A stretch of 22,401 bases of DNA from JBGTIS01 sp041745535 (lineage in GTDB: Bacteria; Bacteroidota; Bacteroidia; Cytophagales; Cyclobacteriaceae), in contig JBGTIS010000327.1 in the NCBI GenBank assembly GCA_041745535.1, positions 1-22,401 on the forward strand, written 5' to 3'. The notes beneath the pieces were generated by a model. The model was not told where the DNA came from and searched no databases. It was given only the letters and a program-made list of their open reading frames with translations. Shown one piece after another: positions 1 through 8,692 of this stretch (the stretch's first letter is position 1; every line of letters begins with the position of its first letter). The position numbers and the translations under genes are program-made.

Positions 1-1
1 G

Positions 2-598
2 GAATATAAACAACACAGTACAATTCTGGAGCAGATTCAACAAAAATACAATCTGCCCGATCAGTTTATCCTATTTCTTGGAAACACCGCGCCTAAAAAA
101 AATACTAAGCGTGTAATCCAGTCTTATGCACTTTATTGTGATCAGAATAAGGAGCATTTACCATTGGTAGTATTGGATTTTCCGAAAGAAAAAATTTATT
201 CTATTCTCAAGGAAGTAGGTAAAGAGCAACTAATTAACCAAATTTATTGTCTTGGATATATTAGCAGAAGCAACATGCCTTATTTATATAATCGTGCGAC
301 TATTTTTCTGTATCCTTCACTTAGGGAAAGCTTTGGTATGCCCATTTTAGAGGCCATGGCTTGTGGTACACCGGTAATTACTTCCAATACCTCGGCCATG
401 CCGGAAATTGCAGGGGATGCAGCTATTTTGACTAACCCGGAAAATAAAGAGGAAATGGCCAGCCATATTAATAGGCTACTATCAGATAGCTCATTATATT
501 CTTCGTTAAAAAAGAGAGGGATTTCGCGCACAAAAGATTTTAGCTGGAGCAAAACAGCAAAAAATATCCTGGACACCTATAAAGAGATTTTTTCTTGA
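2..598 (+). CDS. Glycosyltransferase family 4 (GT-B), 5'-truncated by the window edge
   Basis: The reading frame is open from base 2 to the TGA at 596-598, giving the last 198 residues. The start codon lies outside the window. What remains is the C-terminal nucleotide-sugar-binding half of a GT-B enzyme: an ILFLGN-type strand followed by a KKN segment near residue 30, then RATIFLYPSLRESFG and the E-x7-E motif (E109 and E117), followed by GTPVITS and the PEIAGDAA segment. In GT4 enzymes these residues contact the sugar-nucleotide donor. The enzyme is expected at the cytoplasmic membrane face, adding a sugar to a lipid-linked glycan; donor and acceptor cannot be read from the sequence. It is followed after 24 bases by a GT2 gene on the same strand, so the two are probably co-transcribed in a polysaccharide locus. 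The TTG at 164 is internal and should not be used as the start. Confidence 0.93.
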   Translation, partial: EYKQHSTILEQIQQKYNLPDQFILFLGNTAPKKNTKRVIQSYALYCDQNKEHLPLVVLDFPKEKIYSILKEVGKEQLINQIYCLGYISRSNMPYLYNRATIFLYPSLRESFGMPILEAMACGTPVITSNTSAMPEIAGDAAILTNPENKEEMASHINRLLSDSSLYSSLKKRGISRTKDFSWSKTAKNILDTYKEIFS

Positions 599-622
599 CC
601 TGAATATAGTAAACAATTAATT

Positions 623-1819
623 ATGGCAATTGTAAATTTTTTATTTACTCTTTTTTATCTATACAGCATAATATCGGTACTGTATTTTGCCATATTTACT
701 TTGGCGGGGCGCATAAAAAGATCTCCTAATTATTTTCCGATTTCCAGGAAGAATAAGTTTTTGGTACTAATTCCCGCCTACAAGGAAGACCTTATTATTA
801 TCGATACCATAAAGCAAGCACTTAAACAAAACTATTTGCCTGAGTATTTCCAGGTTATGGTAATTGCCGATTCATTTAAAGATGAAACGATCCGTAAGTT
901 GGAAGAATACCCTATTAGGGTGGTACCAGTAAAATTTGAAAACAGTACCAAAGCAAAATCAATCAATACGGCACTAAACCTTATACCGGAAAATCAATTC
1001 GATGCCGTACTGATTTTGGATGCGGATAATATAATGGAAGTTAACTTCCTTGAAAAAATCAATGCAGCCATGCAGCAGGGTTTTAAAGTAGTACAGGGGC
1101 ATCGGGTAGCTAAAAATCTGAATACTCCTTTTGCGGTTTTAGATGCGGCCAGTGAAGAAATTAATAATCTTATTTTCAGGAAAGGTCATCGGGTATTGGG
1201 CTTGTCATCAGCACTTGCCGGTTCAGGAATGGCCTTTAACTTAAATTATTTTAAAAAAACCTGGCAGGACATTCACGAAACCTCGGGAGAAGACAAAAAC
1301 TTTGAACTGAAACTGTTGAAAGAAAGAGTTGTAGTAGAATATGTGGAAAATGCTTTTGTTTTTGACGAAAAAGTTCAAAACATGGCAGTTTTGTCACAAC
1401 AACGTACCCGTTGGATAGCAGTACAATTGTACCATTTAAAAAAATATTTTCTGAACGGCCTGAAAGAATTATTTATAACCGGCAATATTGATTATTTTGA
1501 TAAAGTATTGCAAACCGCGCTTCCTCCACGAATTATGTTAATTGGTATCTTGCCATTGATTACCCTGCTGGTATATAGCCTTAGTCATGCTTTTTCGCTA
1601 GAGGTTTTTCCATTGCCAAAAGCCTGGCTGGCGCTCACTATTTTTTACCTGATTATGTTGTTAATGGCTTTACCGCGATCATTTTATAATAAGAAAACCT
1701 TTAAATTTTTATTCTACTTACCCATGGGAATATGGGCCATCACCTTATCTTTTTTCCGAATCAGAGGACAACACAAGAAATTTCATTCTACTCCTAAATC
1801 AATTGTTAATTCAGAGTAG
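623..1819 (+). CDS. Membrane-bound glycosyltransferase family 2, processive type
   Basis: This 398-residue protein has an N-terminal membrane helix (about 4-28), a cytoplasmic GT-A domain, and two or three C-terminal helices (about 300-385). The GT2 signatures are visible: LVLIPAYKED at 47-56, DAD at 133-135 for metal/UDP-sugar binding, the ED pair at 223-224 (candidate catalytic base) and QQRTRW at 259-264, the Q-x-x-R-W motif of cellulose, hyaluronan and chitin synthase-like enzymes. It would transfer sugar from a nucleotide donor at the inner membrane, perhaps several times. The Q-x-x-R-W motif suggests chain extension, but single-transfer homologues also have it. The gene follows the GT4 gene by 24 bases. 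Its stop is only 4 bases from the stop of the convergent membrane-protein gene, with no hairpin terminator between them. Confidence 0.92.
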   Translation: MAIVNFLFTLFYLYSIISVLYFAIFTLAGRIKRSPNYFPISRKNKFLVLIPAYKEDLIIIDTIKQALKQNYLPEYFQVMVIADSFKDETIRKLEEYPIRVVPVKFENSTKAKSINTALNLIPENQFDAVLILDADNIMEVNFLEKINAAMQQGFKVVQGHRVAKNLNTPFAVLDAASEEINNLIFRKGHRVLGLSSALAGSGMAFNLNYFKKTWQDIHETSGEDKNFELKLLKERVVVEYVENAFVFDEKVQNMAVLSQQRTRWIAVQLYHLKKYFLNGLKELFITGNIDYFDKVLQTALPPRIMLIGILPLITLLVYSLSHAFSLEVFPLPKAWLALTIFYLIMLLMALPRSFYNKKTFKFLFYLPMGIWAITLSFFRIRGQHKKFHSTPKSIVNSE

Positions 1820-1823
1820 AAAA

Positions 1824-3443
1824 TTATTTTTTAAGATACACCTCAATATAAGAAGTTTCAGGTATCCGGGGGGCAAGAAAAAGGGTGTCTAACCGGTAGT
1901 ATTTCTTTAAACAGTCCTGTACTTCATACGGATAAAAATTGTTCAGTTCCGGAATAGTTTCAAAAAGAACAAGGTCGTATTCTTTATTGGCGATTTTCTC
2001 ACAAAAATCTCCAACTTGTTTATCAAATAAGCCTACCCCTTTGTGATACCACAAAGGATGCTCAGGCCCCGATTCGAGCGGGAAACCAAATTCATAAGTT
2101 AGGGGAGTTAATTCAGACATGTTCAACACCCTGACCTCATCAGGATTATTGAAAATTTCCAGATTTTTCAGGTAATCCATGCCTTTAACGGTTTCTTCGG
2201 GCAGGTAAATATTATGGAACGATTTGTAATTGGAAAGCACCCATTTGGAGCGGTTAAATTCATCATTAGCTACTGTAGCAGAATCAACAATGAAGGTGTT
2301 TTTAGAAATTACTTCCGGATATTCAGTTTTTGCCAGCATGGGCTTTACTTTTCCTCTTATATTTCTGATCCAGTAAATGCCAAGCCACCAGAAACCAATT
2401 AGCACCACCGCTATTACTACCACTTTTATTTGCTCATATTTTATGCCCAGGCTGAAATAGGAAAAAATAAAGGCAAAAGCGAAGCTATGAAAATAAATAT
2501 TACCTTCAATAGGTGTGTAACTGGTTACCTGAATTAAGGCAGCCTGTGCGATAATCCCTACTGTTAAAAGTGCAAACAGCACCTGTTTTTTGTCAGAAAT
2601 ATATGCTTGAAAGTTATCTGCTTTACTTATAATAATAAGCACTATCATTAAAAGATAGAACTTGATCCATTCTGACTTTCCCAGAATCTCATCAAGGAAA
2701 TCCATAATATTGACGCGTGAATAATGGGGGGGTTGGCCGTAATTAAACCAGTAACCAAAACCATAAGGTAGAAATGGTAAAATAAAAATGGCCATAAAAA
2801 TACCAACAAACGCCAGATAGAAAGCCGGGTATTTATAATTTTTTTCTATAATCCCATTATAAATAACCACCACTAATCCGAATATGATTCCCAAGGCGCC
2901 GGTATCCTGTTTGGTAAAAAATGATAAGACCATAAAAAACGCTCCCAATGCTAAAAAAGAAATAATCTTTTTCAGGTTGCTATTAAAAATAGCCAAAAGC
3001 AAAAAGTTAAGGCCTAACAGCTCAAACACAAAAACAGTGTGATTGTACCAGGGCCAGAAGTTTCTGGGTAAATATGAAAGACATAAAACCAGAATAGACA
3101 AAAAGATAATGCCCTGCCGCACACCCAGCAACTTAAGCACCGAGCGGAAAGAAACGAGCGAAATAATATTAATAAAAACCTGTGCTTTGATGAGTGTAAA
3201 CACAAATGGGCCAAATATTTTAAAAAATAGGGCCGGTATTATCCAAAACACAAAGCCCATGGGCAAGCCAAAATCTTTATAAGGAATTTGCCCCATCGAT
3301 AATCGGTATGCACCTTCCCAGGCCAGAAAGAGATTGATCCTGTACGGAAAACTAAATAATAAAGGAAGACAACAAAAAAAAAGAATAACCGCGAAGTCGA
3401 GAAAAAAGAACTGACGGCTGGAAATATCCTTATTAAGAAACAT
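1824..3443 (-). CDS. GT-C-like polytopic membrane protein with C-terminal soluble domain
   Basis: The product is 539 residues. About eleven hydrophobic stretches fill residues 12-360, and a soluble C-terminal part of about 175 residues follows. After the first helix comes a loop with WEGAYRL (W42, E43) and IPYKDFG (D57). An acidic residue in this first extracytoplasmic loop, followed by a G-x-x-PY-x-D segment, is typical of GT-C glycosyltransferases of the PMT/ArnT-like and related families, which use polyprenyl-phosphate sugars. The C-terminal domain would lie in the periplasm. No specific family is recognised with certainty, and sugar and acceptor are unknown. It lies 52 bases downstream of another polytopic protein on the same strand, so they are likely one transcript. 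Nearby UbiA- and DprE2-like genes could supply a lipid-phosphate pentose donor (inference). ATG start at 3443. Confidence 0.75.
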   Translation of the reverse strand: MFLNKDISSRQFFFLDFAVILFFCCLPLLFSFPYRINLFLAWEGAYRLSMGQIPYKDFGLPMGFVFWIIPALFFKIFGPFVFTLIKAQVFINIISLVSFRSVLKLLGVRQGIIFLSILVLCLSYLPRNFWPWYNHTVFVFELLGLNFLLLAIFNSNLKKIISFLALGAFFMVLSFFTKQDTGALGIIFGLVVVIYNGIIEKNYKYPAFYLAFVGIFMAIFILPFLPYGFGYWFNYGQPPHYSRVNIMDFLDEILGKSEWIKFYLLMIVLIIISKADNFQAYISDKKQVLFALLTVGIIAQAALIQVTSYTPIEGNIYFHSFAFAFIFSYFSLGIKYEQIKVVVIAVVLIGFWWLGIYWIRNIRGKVKPMLAKTEYPEVISKNTFIVDSATVANDEFNRSKWVLSNYKSFHNIYLPEETVKGMDYLKNLEIFNNPDEVRVLNMSELTPLTYEFGFPLESGPEHPLWYHKGVGLFDKQVGDFCEKIANKEYDLVLFETIPELNNFYPYEVQDCLKKYYRLDTLFLAPRIPETSYIEVYLKK

Positions 3444-3495
3444 AAGAGTTTGAGTAAACTGGTAATTTAGTTGGGATACCGGGTAATACGAAATT

Positions 3496-4740
3496 TTACC
3501 TGTGAATAAATTTTGCTAACAGGCCAAACACGGGCAAGAGCAAAAGCACAAAAAGAATATTTATAAAAAATAGCACAATCCAAACTTCTACGGGTATGTT
3601 GTATTGTAAATTATCGAAAAGTAATGGCCATGTTTTTAAACTAAAAAGGCAAAATACCAAAGAAATACACACACATACAAAACAATAAACCACAAATTGC
3701 TTACTACCTATTAACTTTTTCAATATTTCTTTTTTTTCTGAAAGCCACCAAAGCGCAATGCTGATAATCCAGGGGAAAAAAAGAAAAAGAAGTCTGATTT
3801 CGTTAAACCTCCCGCCCAAAAATGTTGAACCAAAAATAAGAAGAAAAGCCCAGGGTGCCGACCGGAGAATCATTTGTCGGAGTGCATTATATGTATTTAT
3901 TTTTATTAAGTGCTTGCTTATTAAGGCATCAAAAAAAATAATCCACAACCAACCAAAAGTGATGAAAATAAAAGCTATACTTTGTCCTATGTTTTCCAGA
4001 TTATAGAGAAATGATTTTTCCAGAACCGGGTAAGATTCAAATCCCATATAAATTCTGATACCGAAAATTACTGACGCGGAAGTTAATGCGATTATTAACC
4101 TGGAAAAAAAGGGGAGTGCTGAGAAAAATAAAATCATAAAAGGAAGAATAAGCAGGGTTTCCCGACACAACACGCCCAGGATAGAAAGTAGCAGCACCAA
4201 AGTGCTTTTTTTTTGGATGGTATACAGCATACCCAACGATAATAACGTATAGGCCAGTGTATCTTCACGTGTATGAACGGGAAGGGAATAGGCCATTAAC
4301 ATAGGCGGGGAAGAAAGAAAAATAAGCGCTCCAGCCAGGGAAAAATATAGGCTAAAATGTAACCGTCGCAATAAAAAGTAAAAACTAAGTACCGAAGCAA
4401 TAAAAAAAAGTAAACTCCAGGTTTTATAGGTGAGATAAAATGAATTATTATCCGCATCAGAAAATAATAACCGCCAGCTGCTGTTGATCACCCAGGGAAA
4501 GAGGACACGATATTTATAAGGCGCCTGATCTGAAATTTGCCATTGATAAAGCGAGTCAGGCTTGGACCATAATTCTTTTCCGGTTTTTTCTATACTGCCT
4601 AAGTACCCACCTAAATACTGATTACTAATATAAAAAATGGACATGCTAACCAGAATAAGAAGAAAGAGGTAAAATTTAAGTTTGCTTATTTTCAAAGTAT
4701 AATTTTTTGCAAATACATAAATATTTTTGCTCTTGAACAA
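3496..4740 (-). CDS. Polytopic membrane protein, possible GT-C glycosyltransferase
   Basis: The product is 414 residues with about ten hydrophobic segments. A first helix at about 22-40 is followed by an extracytoplasmic loop containing APYKYRVLFPW (73-83). Similar PY-x-YRVL-x-PW segments occur in uncharacterised membrane proteins of polysaccharide loci. Later loops hold THTRED-like and CRETLL segments, resembling the charged loops of GT-C enzymes. No catalytic assignment is certain. The frame has no early ATG: the best start is TTG at 4740, giving a short basic N-terminus before helix 1. An in-frame stop about 40 bases upstream limits any extension, and the first internal ATG (residue 33) would cut into helix 1. 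The gene precedes the other GT-C-like gene by 52 bases on the same strand and diverges from the UbiA-family gene across a 160-base region. Confidence 0.68.
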   Translation of the reverse strand: MFKSKNIYVFAKNYTLKISKLKFYLFLLILVSMSIFYISNQYLGGYLGSIEKTGKELWSKPDSLYQWQISDQAPYKYRVLFPWVINSSWRLLFSDADNNSFYLTYKTWSLLFFIASVLSFYFLLRRLHFSLYFSLAGALIFLSSPPMLMAYSLPVHTREDTLAYTLLSLGMLYTIQKKSTLVLLLSILGVLCRETLLILPFMILFFSALPFFSRLIIALTSASVIFGIRIYMGFESYPVLEKSFLYNLENIGQSIAFIFITFGWLWIIFFDALISKHLIKINTYNALRQMILRSAPWAFLLIFGSTFLGGRFNEIRLLFLFFPWIISIALWWLSEKKEILKKLIGSKQFVVYCFVCVCISLVFCLFSLKTWPLLFDNLQYNIPVEVWIVLFFINILFVLLLLPVFGLLAKFIHR

Positions 4741-4900
4741 TGTGACAGGCGTATATTGGTCGAAAATTTAACAATATTACCTAACAGACGAAATTATTTA
4801 AATATATCCACATCAAATTGAATATTTGCGGTATTTAAATTGATTTAGATTTATCAGTCTATTTATTTTATAAATATTTTTTCTACTAAAGAATAAATAA

Positions 4901-5797
4901 TTGAAAAAAGCTTTTAATAAACTTTATGTAATTCTTAGGATGGTGAGGGCCCAGCAATGGGTAAAAAACTTGTTTTTATTAATTCCTCCTTTTTTTGCCG
5001 GTGTTCTCTTTGATTTAAATTTACTCCCAAAGCTTTTTTTAGGGATTATATCTTTTAGTTTGGTTGCCAGCAGCATTTACATGATTAACGATATCGGGGA
5101 TATCGAAGAAGACCAGCTGCACCCAAAGAAACGAACCAGGCCCCTCGCCGCTGGTAAAGTAAAAATTCCGGTAGCGATTGTTTTTCTGATTATATTTATC
5201 ATAGTAGGATTTACCATTGGTTTTCTTCTTTCAAAAGGGTTTTTTATTATCATTCTAACCTATTTTTCACTTAACCTGGGATACTCCCTGGGTCTTAAAA
5301 AAATACCAATCTTAGACATTTTTATTGTTGCATCTGGCTTTTTGTTCCGCACTATTTCCGGGGGATTTATTGCCGAGGTAATTATTTCCCAATGGCTGGT
5401 AATTATGGTCTTTTTATTGGCCTTATTCCTTGCATTGGCAAAACGACGTGACGACCTTCTGGTAAAACAGGCTTCCGGTAACGTAACACGCAAATCAGTA
5501 AAAGGGTATAACATGGATTTTGTGAATTTCAGTCTGGCCATGCTTTCCGCTATTATTGTAGTTTCTTACCTTATGTATACCATAGAAGAGGAGGTAACCC
5601 AACAATTTCACTCTGAACATCTTTACTTTACGGCAATTTTTGTAATAGCTGGTATTATGCGCTACCTGCAAATTACTTTGGTTGAAGAAGATAGTAGCTC
5701 ACCCACCAAAGTATTATATACCGATAAGTTTATAATTTTTACATTATTAGGCTGGCTGCTCAGCTTTTTCATGATTATTTATTTGCCTACCCTTTAA
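4901..5797 (+). CDS. UbiA-family prenyltransferase, decaprenyl-phosphate phosphoribosyltransferase-like
   Basis: This 298-residue integral membrane protein is of the DPPR synthase type (Rv3806c/UbiA of mycobacteria). That enzyme moves phosphoribose from PRPP to a polyprenyl phosphate at the inner membrane. Visible signatures are the AQQWVKNLF N-terminal segment (17-25), the metal-binding NDIGDIEED (63-71, NDxxDxxxD) with the following PKKRTRPLAAG typical of this subgroup, a second motif region with YS (128-129) and LD (138-139), and KRRDD at 181-185. About eight helices are expected. Two starts are possible: TTG at 4901 and ATG at 4940 (residue 14). The TTG form is preferred because it completes the amphipathic helix before QWVKN. 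The DprE2-like reductase gene follows after 37 bases. Prenyl chain length and product are inferred from family only. Confidence 0.85.
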   Translation: MKKAFNKLYVILRMVRAQQWVKNLFLLIPPFFAGVLFDLNLLPKLFLGIISFSLVASSIYMINDIGDIEEDQLHPKKRTRPLAAGKVKIPVAIVFLIIFIIVGFTIGFLLSKGFFIIILTYFSLNLGYSLGLKKIPILDIFIVASGFLFRTISGGFIAEVIISQWLVIMVFLLALFLALAKRRDDLLVKQASGNVTRKSVKGYNMDFVNFSLAMLSAIIVVSYLMYTIEEEVTQQFHSEHLYFTAIFVIAGIMRYLQITLVEEDSSSPTKVLYTDKFIIFTLLGWLLSFFMIIYLPTL

Positions 5798-5834
5798 GTT
5801 CTCATTAATTTACCTTAAGTAAAAAAAATATATA

Positions 5835-6566
5835 ATGAATAAAGTTCTCATTTTAGGTGCCACCTCAGATATGGCACAGGCTATCGCCCATATTTTCGCT
5901 GAAAAAGGATACAGCCTGGTGCTTTCAGGGCGCAATACAGCGCCGCTTGATATTGCTGCCAAGGACCTTACCATACGGTATGACGTTCCTGTTGAAGTGC
6001 GCAAATTCAATGCTACTGATTTCAGTAGTCACGAGGAATTTTATAACCAAATGAACGAAAAGCCTGATATTACCATTTGTGTATTTGGGTACCTGGGAGA
6101 GCAGCTTACGGCACAAACCAACTGGGAAGAATGTCGCAGAATTATAGATACTAACTATACAGGGGCGGTTTCTATCCTGAATATTATTGCTAATGATTAT
6201 GAGGCAAAAAGGCAGGGATGTATTGTAGGCATCAGCTCGGTGGCTGGAGAACGGGGCCGGCAAAGCAATTATGTATATGGCAGTGCCAAGGCCGGCTTTA
6301 CTGCTTATCTTTCTGGTTTAAGAAATCGGCTGTTTAAAAAAGGCGTTCATGTGGTAACGGTAAAGCCTGGGTTTGTAAATACCAAAATGACGGAAAACAT
6401 GAAATTGCCCAAACCGATTACCGCACAGCCCGAACAGGTCGCGAAAGCAGTTTATAACGCGGTAGTAAAGAAAAAGAATAATGTGTATACACTTCCGGTA
6501 TGGCGTTTTATCATGATGGGTATTAAAACAGTTCCGGAAACGGTTTTCAAAAAATTAAATCTATAG
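5835..6566 (+). CDS. Short-chain dehydrogenase/reductase, DprE2-like
   Basis: This is a 243-residue classical-size SDR. It has an N-terminal Rossmann motif GATSDMAQAIA (8-18), in which the usual last glycine is replaced. The active-site segment is ISSVAGERGRQSNYVYGSAK, with Ser134/135, Tyr148 and Lys152, plus Asn107 and a PG-x-V-x-T segment at 178-183. VFGYLG (83-88) replaces the usual NNAG motif, which is characteristic of DprE2-type reductases. In mycobacteria DprE2 reduces the 2-keto intermediate to decaprenyl-phosphoryl arabinofuranose with NADH. The position 37 bases behind a DPPR synthase-like gene supports a role in a lipid-linked pentose pathway. The partner oxidase DprE1 is not present in this window. 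An ordinary SDR with another substrate cannot be excluded. The gene ends 25 bases from the convergent asnB-type gene. Confidence 0.82.
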   Translation: MNKVLILGATSDMAQAIAHIFAEKGYSLVLSGRNTAPLDIAAKDLTIRYDVPVEVRKFNATDFSSHEEFYNQMNEKPDITICVFGYLGEQLTAQTNWEECRRIIDTNYTGAVSILNIIANDYEAKRQGCIVGISSVAGERGRQSNYVYGSAKAGFTAYLSGLRNRLFKKGVHVVTVKPGFVNTKMTENMKLPKPITAQPEQVAKAVYNAVVKKKNNVYTLPVWRFIMMGIKTVPETVFKKLNL

Positions 6567-6591
6567 TCAAATTTTGGCAATACACTTCTTT

Positions 6592-8505
6592 TTAAGCCAT
6601 ATACTTTTTCCACCAGTACTGAAACACAATAAGTGCCCAGATGGTAGCATGCACATCTTCCGGATTACTGGAAAAAAGTTTCTTCTTGAGGTGCAGTATT
6701 CCTTCTAAATCGAAAACACCCTGCTCTTCAATAAATGAATCGCTCAGTAAATCATGGGTAATGGTAGTTTTAAGTTCGGTACGGAACCATTTCAGTAAAG
6801 GCACCTCAAAACCATGTTTAGGTCGTTTGTAAAGTTCAGGGGGAAGCTCATGACGGAAAGTATCTTGAACAATTCGTTTTTTCATGGAACTGTTAATTTT
6901 AGCGTCTTCAGGAAGCTGAAAGGCGAATGCTACTACTTCATGATCTAGAAACGGTACTCTTACTTCCAACCCGGCAGCCATCGACATCAGGTCAACTTTG
7001 GTAAGCATGTCATTGGTTAATACCAGTTGCGCGTCGGTATAAAGAATTTCATTCATAGTTTCTTTATCTGAAAAATATTTAAGAATCTCTTCTTTTCTCT
7101 TTTCAAAATCATGAAATTCAACCTGGCTAAGGCTATCTGAACTGAGCAGGCGTGCTGCATTTTCTTCCGTGGCTAGGGCAGCCCAATGCCAGTATCGGTC
7201 TTTGGGCGTAAATTGCAACCCTTCGGAGAAACGCTGAAGTTGCCGTACTTTGTTCCCTAAAGGATTGCCGCGCGATTTGGGAAGCATTTTCCATAGCGGT
7301 AATAAACTTTTAATAGTATGTACCGCCATTCCATTATTTTTAGCCCTGAAAGCGGCTGCATGCTTGTTATATCCTGAAAAAATTTCATCAGCGCCATCAC
7401 CGGAAAGCGCTACCGTGGCTTTCTTCTTTGTTTCTTTACTAAGAATATAGACAGGAATGGCCGAGGAATCGGCAAAAGGCTCATCAAAATAATCAAGGAT
7501 TTCAAACAGGTGATGGTATAAGTCCTGATTGGTTAAGGAGAAAACAGTATGTTCGGTATTAAATTTTTGTGCGACCAGCTGCGCATAATTAGTCTCGTCG
7601 AAATAGGGTTCATCGCGATAACCAATGGAAAAAGTATTGAGCTTATCCACATGCCGGGAAGCCAGGGCAGTAATTACTGACGAATCAATACCACCACTAA
7701 GAAAAGCGCCCAGGGGGACATCAGCCACCAATCGCCTTTTCACAGAGGTTTCGAGCAGGTTTGCAAACTTGTTTTGCAACTGCTCGTAACTCAGCTGATC
7801 TGTATTTAAGGCATTTTCATTATAGGGAATTTGATAATATTGTTGAATAGAAACGCGTTTTTCCGCAGCCTTCGCTACCATGATATAATGACCGGGCATG
7901 AGCTTTTTCACTCCTTTAATTATGGTATCAGGTGCCGGAATATAGTTGAGCTGCAAATACTGGTATAAGGTAGTGTAATCTATGTTTTTTTCGATGCCAT
8001 ACTCCAGAATGGACTTCATTTCAGACGCGAAAATGAATTTATCCTCATCCTGAAAATACAAAAGAGGTTTAATACCGATTCGGTCGCGGGCAACAAAAAG
8101 GATATCCTCAATTTCATCGTAAATGGCGAAGGCAAAAAAACCATTGAGTTTCTCCAGGCAGCCAGGGCCTTCCTGAATATAAAGTCGCAGCAGTACTTCC
8201 GTATCAGAAGCTGAAGTAAACTGCATACCTTTACCAGCCAGATGTTCCCGTAAAGCCTTATAATTATAAATTTCACCATTAAAAACAATGGTATACCGGC
8301 CAGTGGCATCACTCATGGGCTGGTTTCCGTCGCTGCTGGTATCGATGATAGATAAGCGGCGGTGGCCCAGGCCTACGCGATTGCGAATCACACTTTTTCC
8401 AAAGTCAGGACCACGACGACGCAAAACTTCGGTAGCTGCCGAAAGGTTGATCATGTGAAGTCTTCCCAATTCATTAAAGGCATAAATTCCGGTAATTCCA
8501 CACAT
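6592..8505 (-). CDS. asnB: Asparagine synthase (glutamine-hydrolysing) / AsnB-type amidotransferase
   Basis: The 637-residue protein has two domains. The N-terminal class II glutamine amidotransferase starts MCGITG, so Cys2 becomes the N-terminal nucleophile after removal of Met. It also has RRRGPD (29-34), LGHRRLSIID (46-55) and FNGEIYN (75-81). The C-terminal ATP-pyrophosphatase synthetase domain has LSGGIDSS (269-276) and SGDGADEIFSGY (368-379). Both active sites look complete. The family makes asparagine from aspartate, ATP and glutamine. The length exceeds E. coli AsnB (554 residues) and matches the roughly 620-640-residue homologues often found in polysaccharide clusters, where the acceptor may be a sugar or another acid. 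Here it sits between a DprE2-like gene (convergent) and a GT9 gene 235 bases upstream on the same strand. True asparagine synthesis and glycan amidation are both possible. Confidence 0.93.
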   Translation of the reverse strand: MCGITGIYAFNELGRLHMINLSAATEVLRRRGPDFGKSVIRNRVGLGHRRLSIIDTSSDGNQPMSDATGRYTIVFNGEIYNYKALREHLAGKGMQFTSASDTEVLLRLYIQEGPGCLEKLNGFFAFAIYDEIEDILFVARDRIGIKPLLYFQDEDKFIFASEMKSILEYGIEKNIDYTTLYQYLQLNYIPAPDTIIKGVKKLMPGHYIMVAKAAEKRVSIQQYYQIPYNENALNTDQLSYEQLQNKFANLLETSVKRRLVADVPLGAFLSGGIDSSVITALASRHVDKLNTFSIGYRDEPYFDETNYAQLVAQKFNTEHTVFSLTNQDLYHHLFEILDYFDEPFADSSAIPVYILSKETKKKATVALSGDGADEIFSGYNKHAAAFRAKNNGMAVHTIKSLLPLWKMLPKSRGNPLGNKVRQLQRFSEGLQFTPKDRYWHWAALATEENAARLLSSDSLSQVEFHDFEKRKEEILKYFSDKETMNEILYTDAQLVLTNDMLTKVDLMSMAAGLEVRVPFLDHEVVAFAFQLPEDAKINSSMKKRIVQDTFRHELPPELYKRPKHGFEVPLLKWFRTELKTTITHDLLSDSFIEEQGVFDLEGILHLKKKLFSSNPEDVHATIWALIVFQYWWKKYMA

Positions 8506-8692
8506 GGTGAGAGCAGATTATGGTTTATTAATAGGTAAAAACTCAGATACCTGAATTAAAAAAATTAGAATAATATTTTACAAATATTAAATCTGATGAT
8601 CAAAAATCTTGCGCGATTGATAATAACATTAAACAAAATTGAAAAAGTACTATCCGGCGGCCATATAATCTACAAATAGGACAGAGGCCTTT

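Noticed and set aside
164..598. TTG at 164 as the start of the first glycosyltransferase
   Set aside because: The frame is open upstream to the window edge and the upstream residues carry GT4 features (FLGN, KKN), so the gene is cut by the window.
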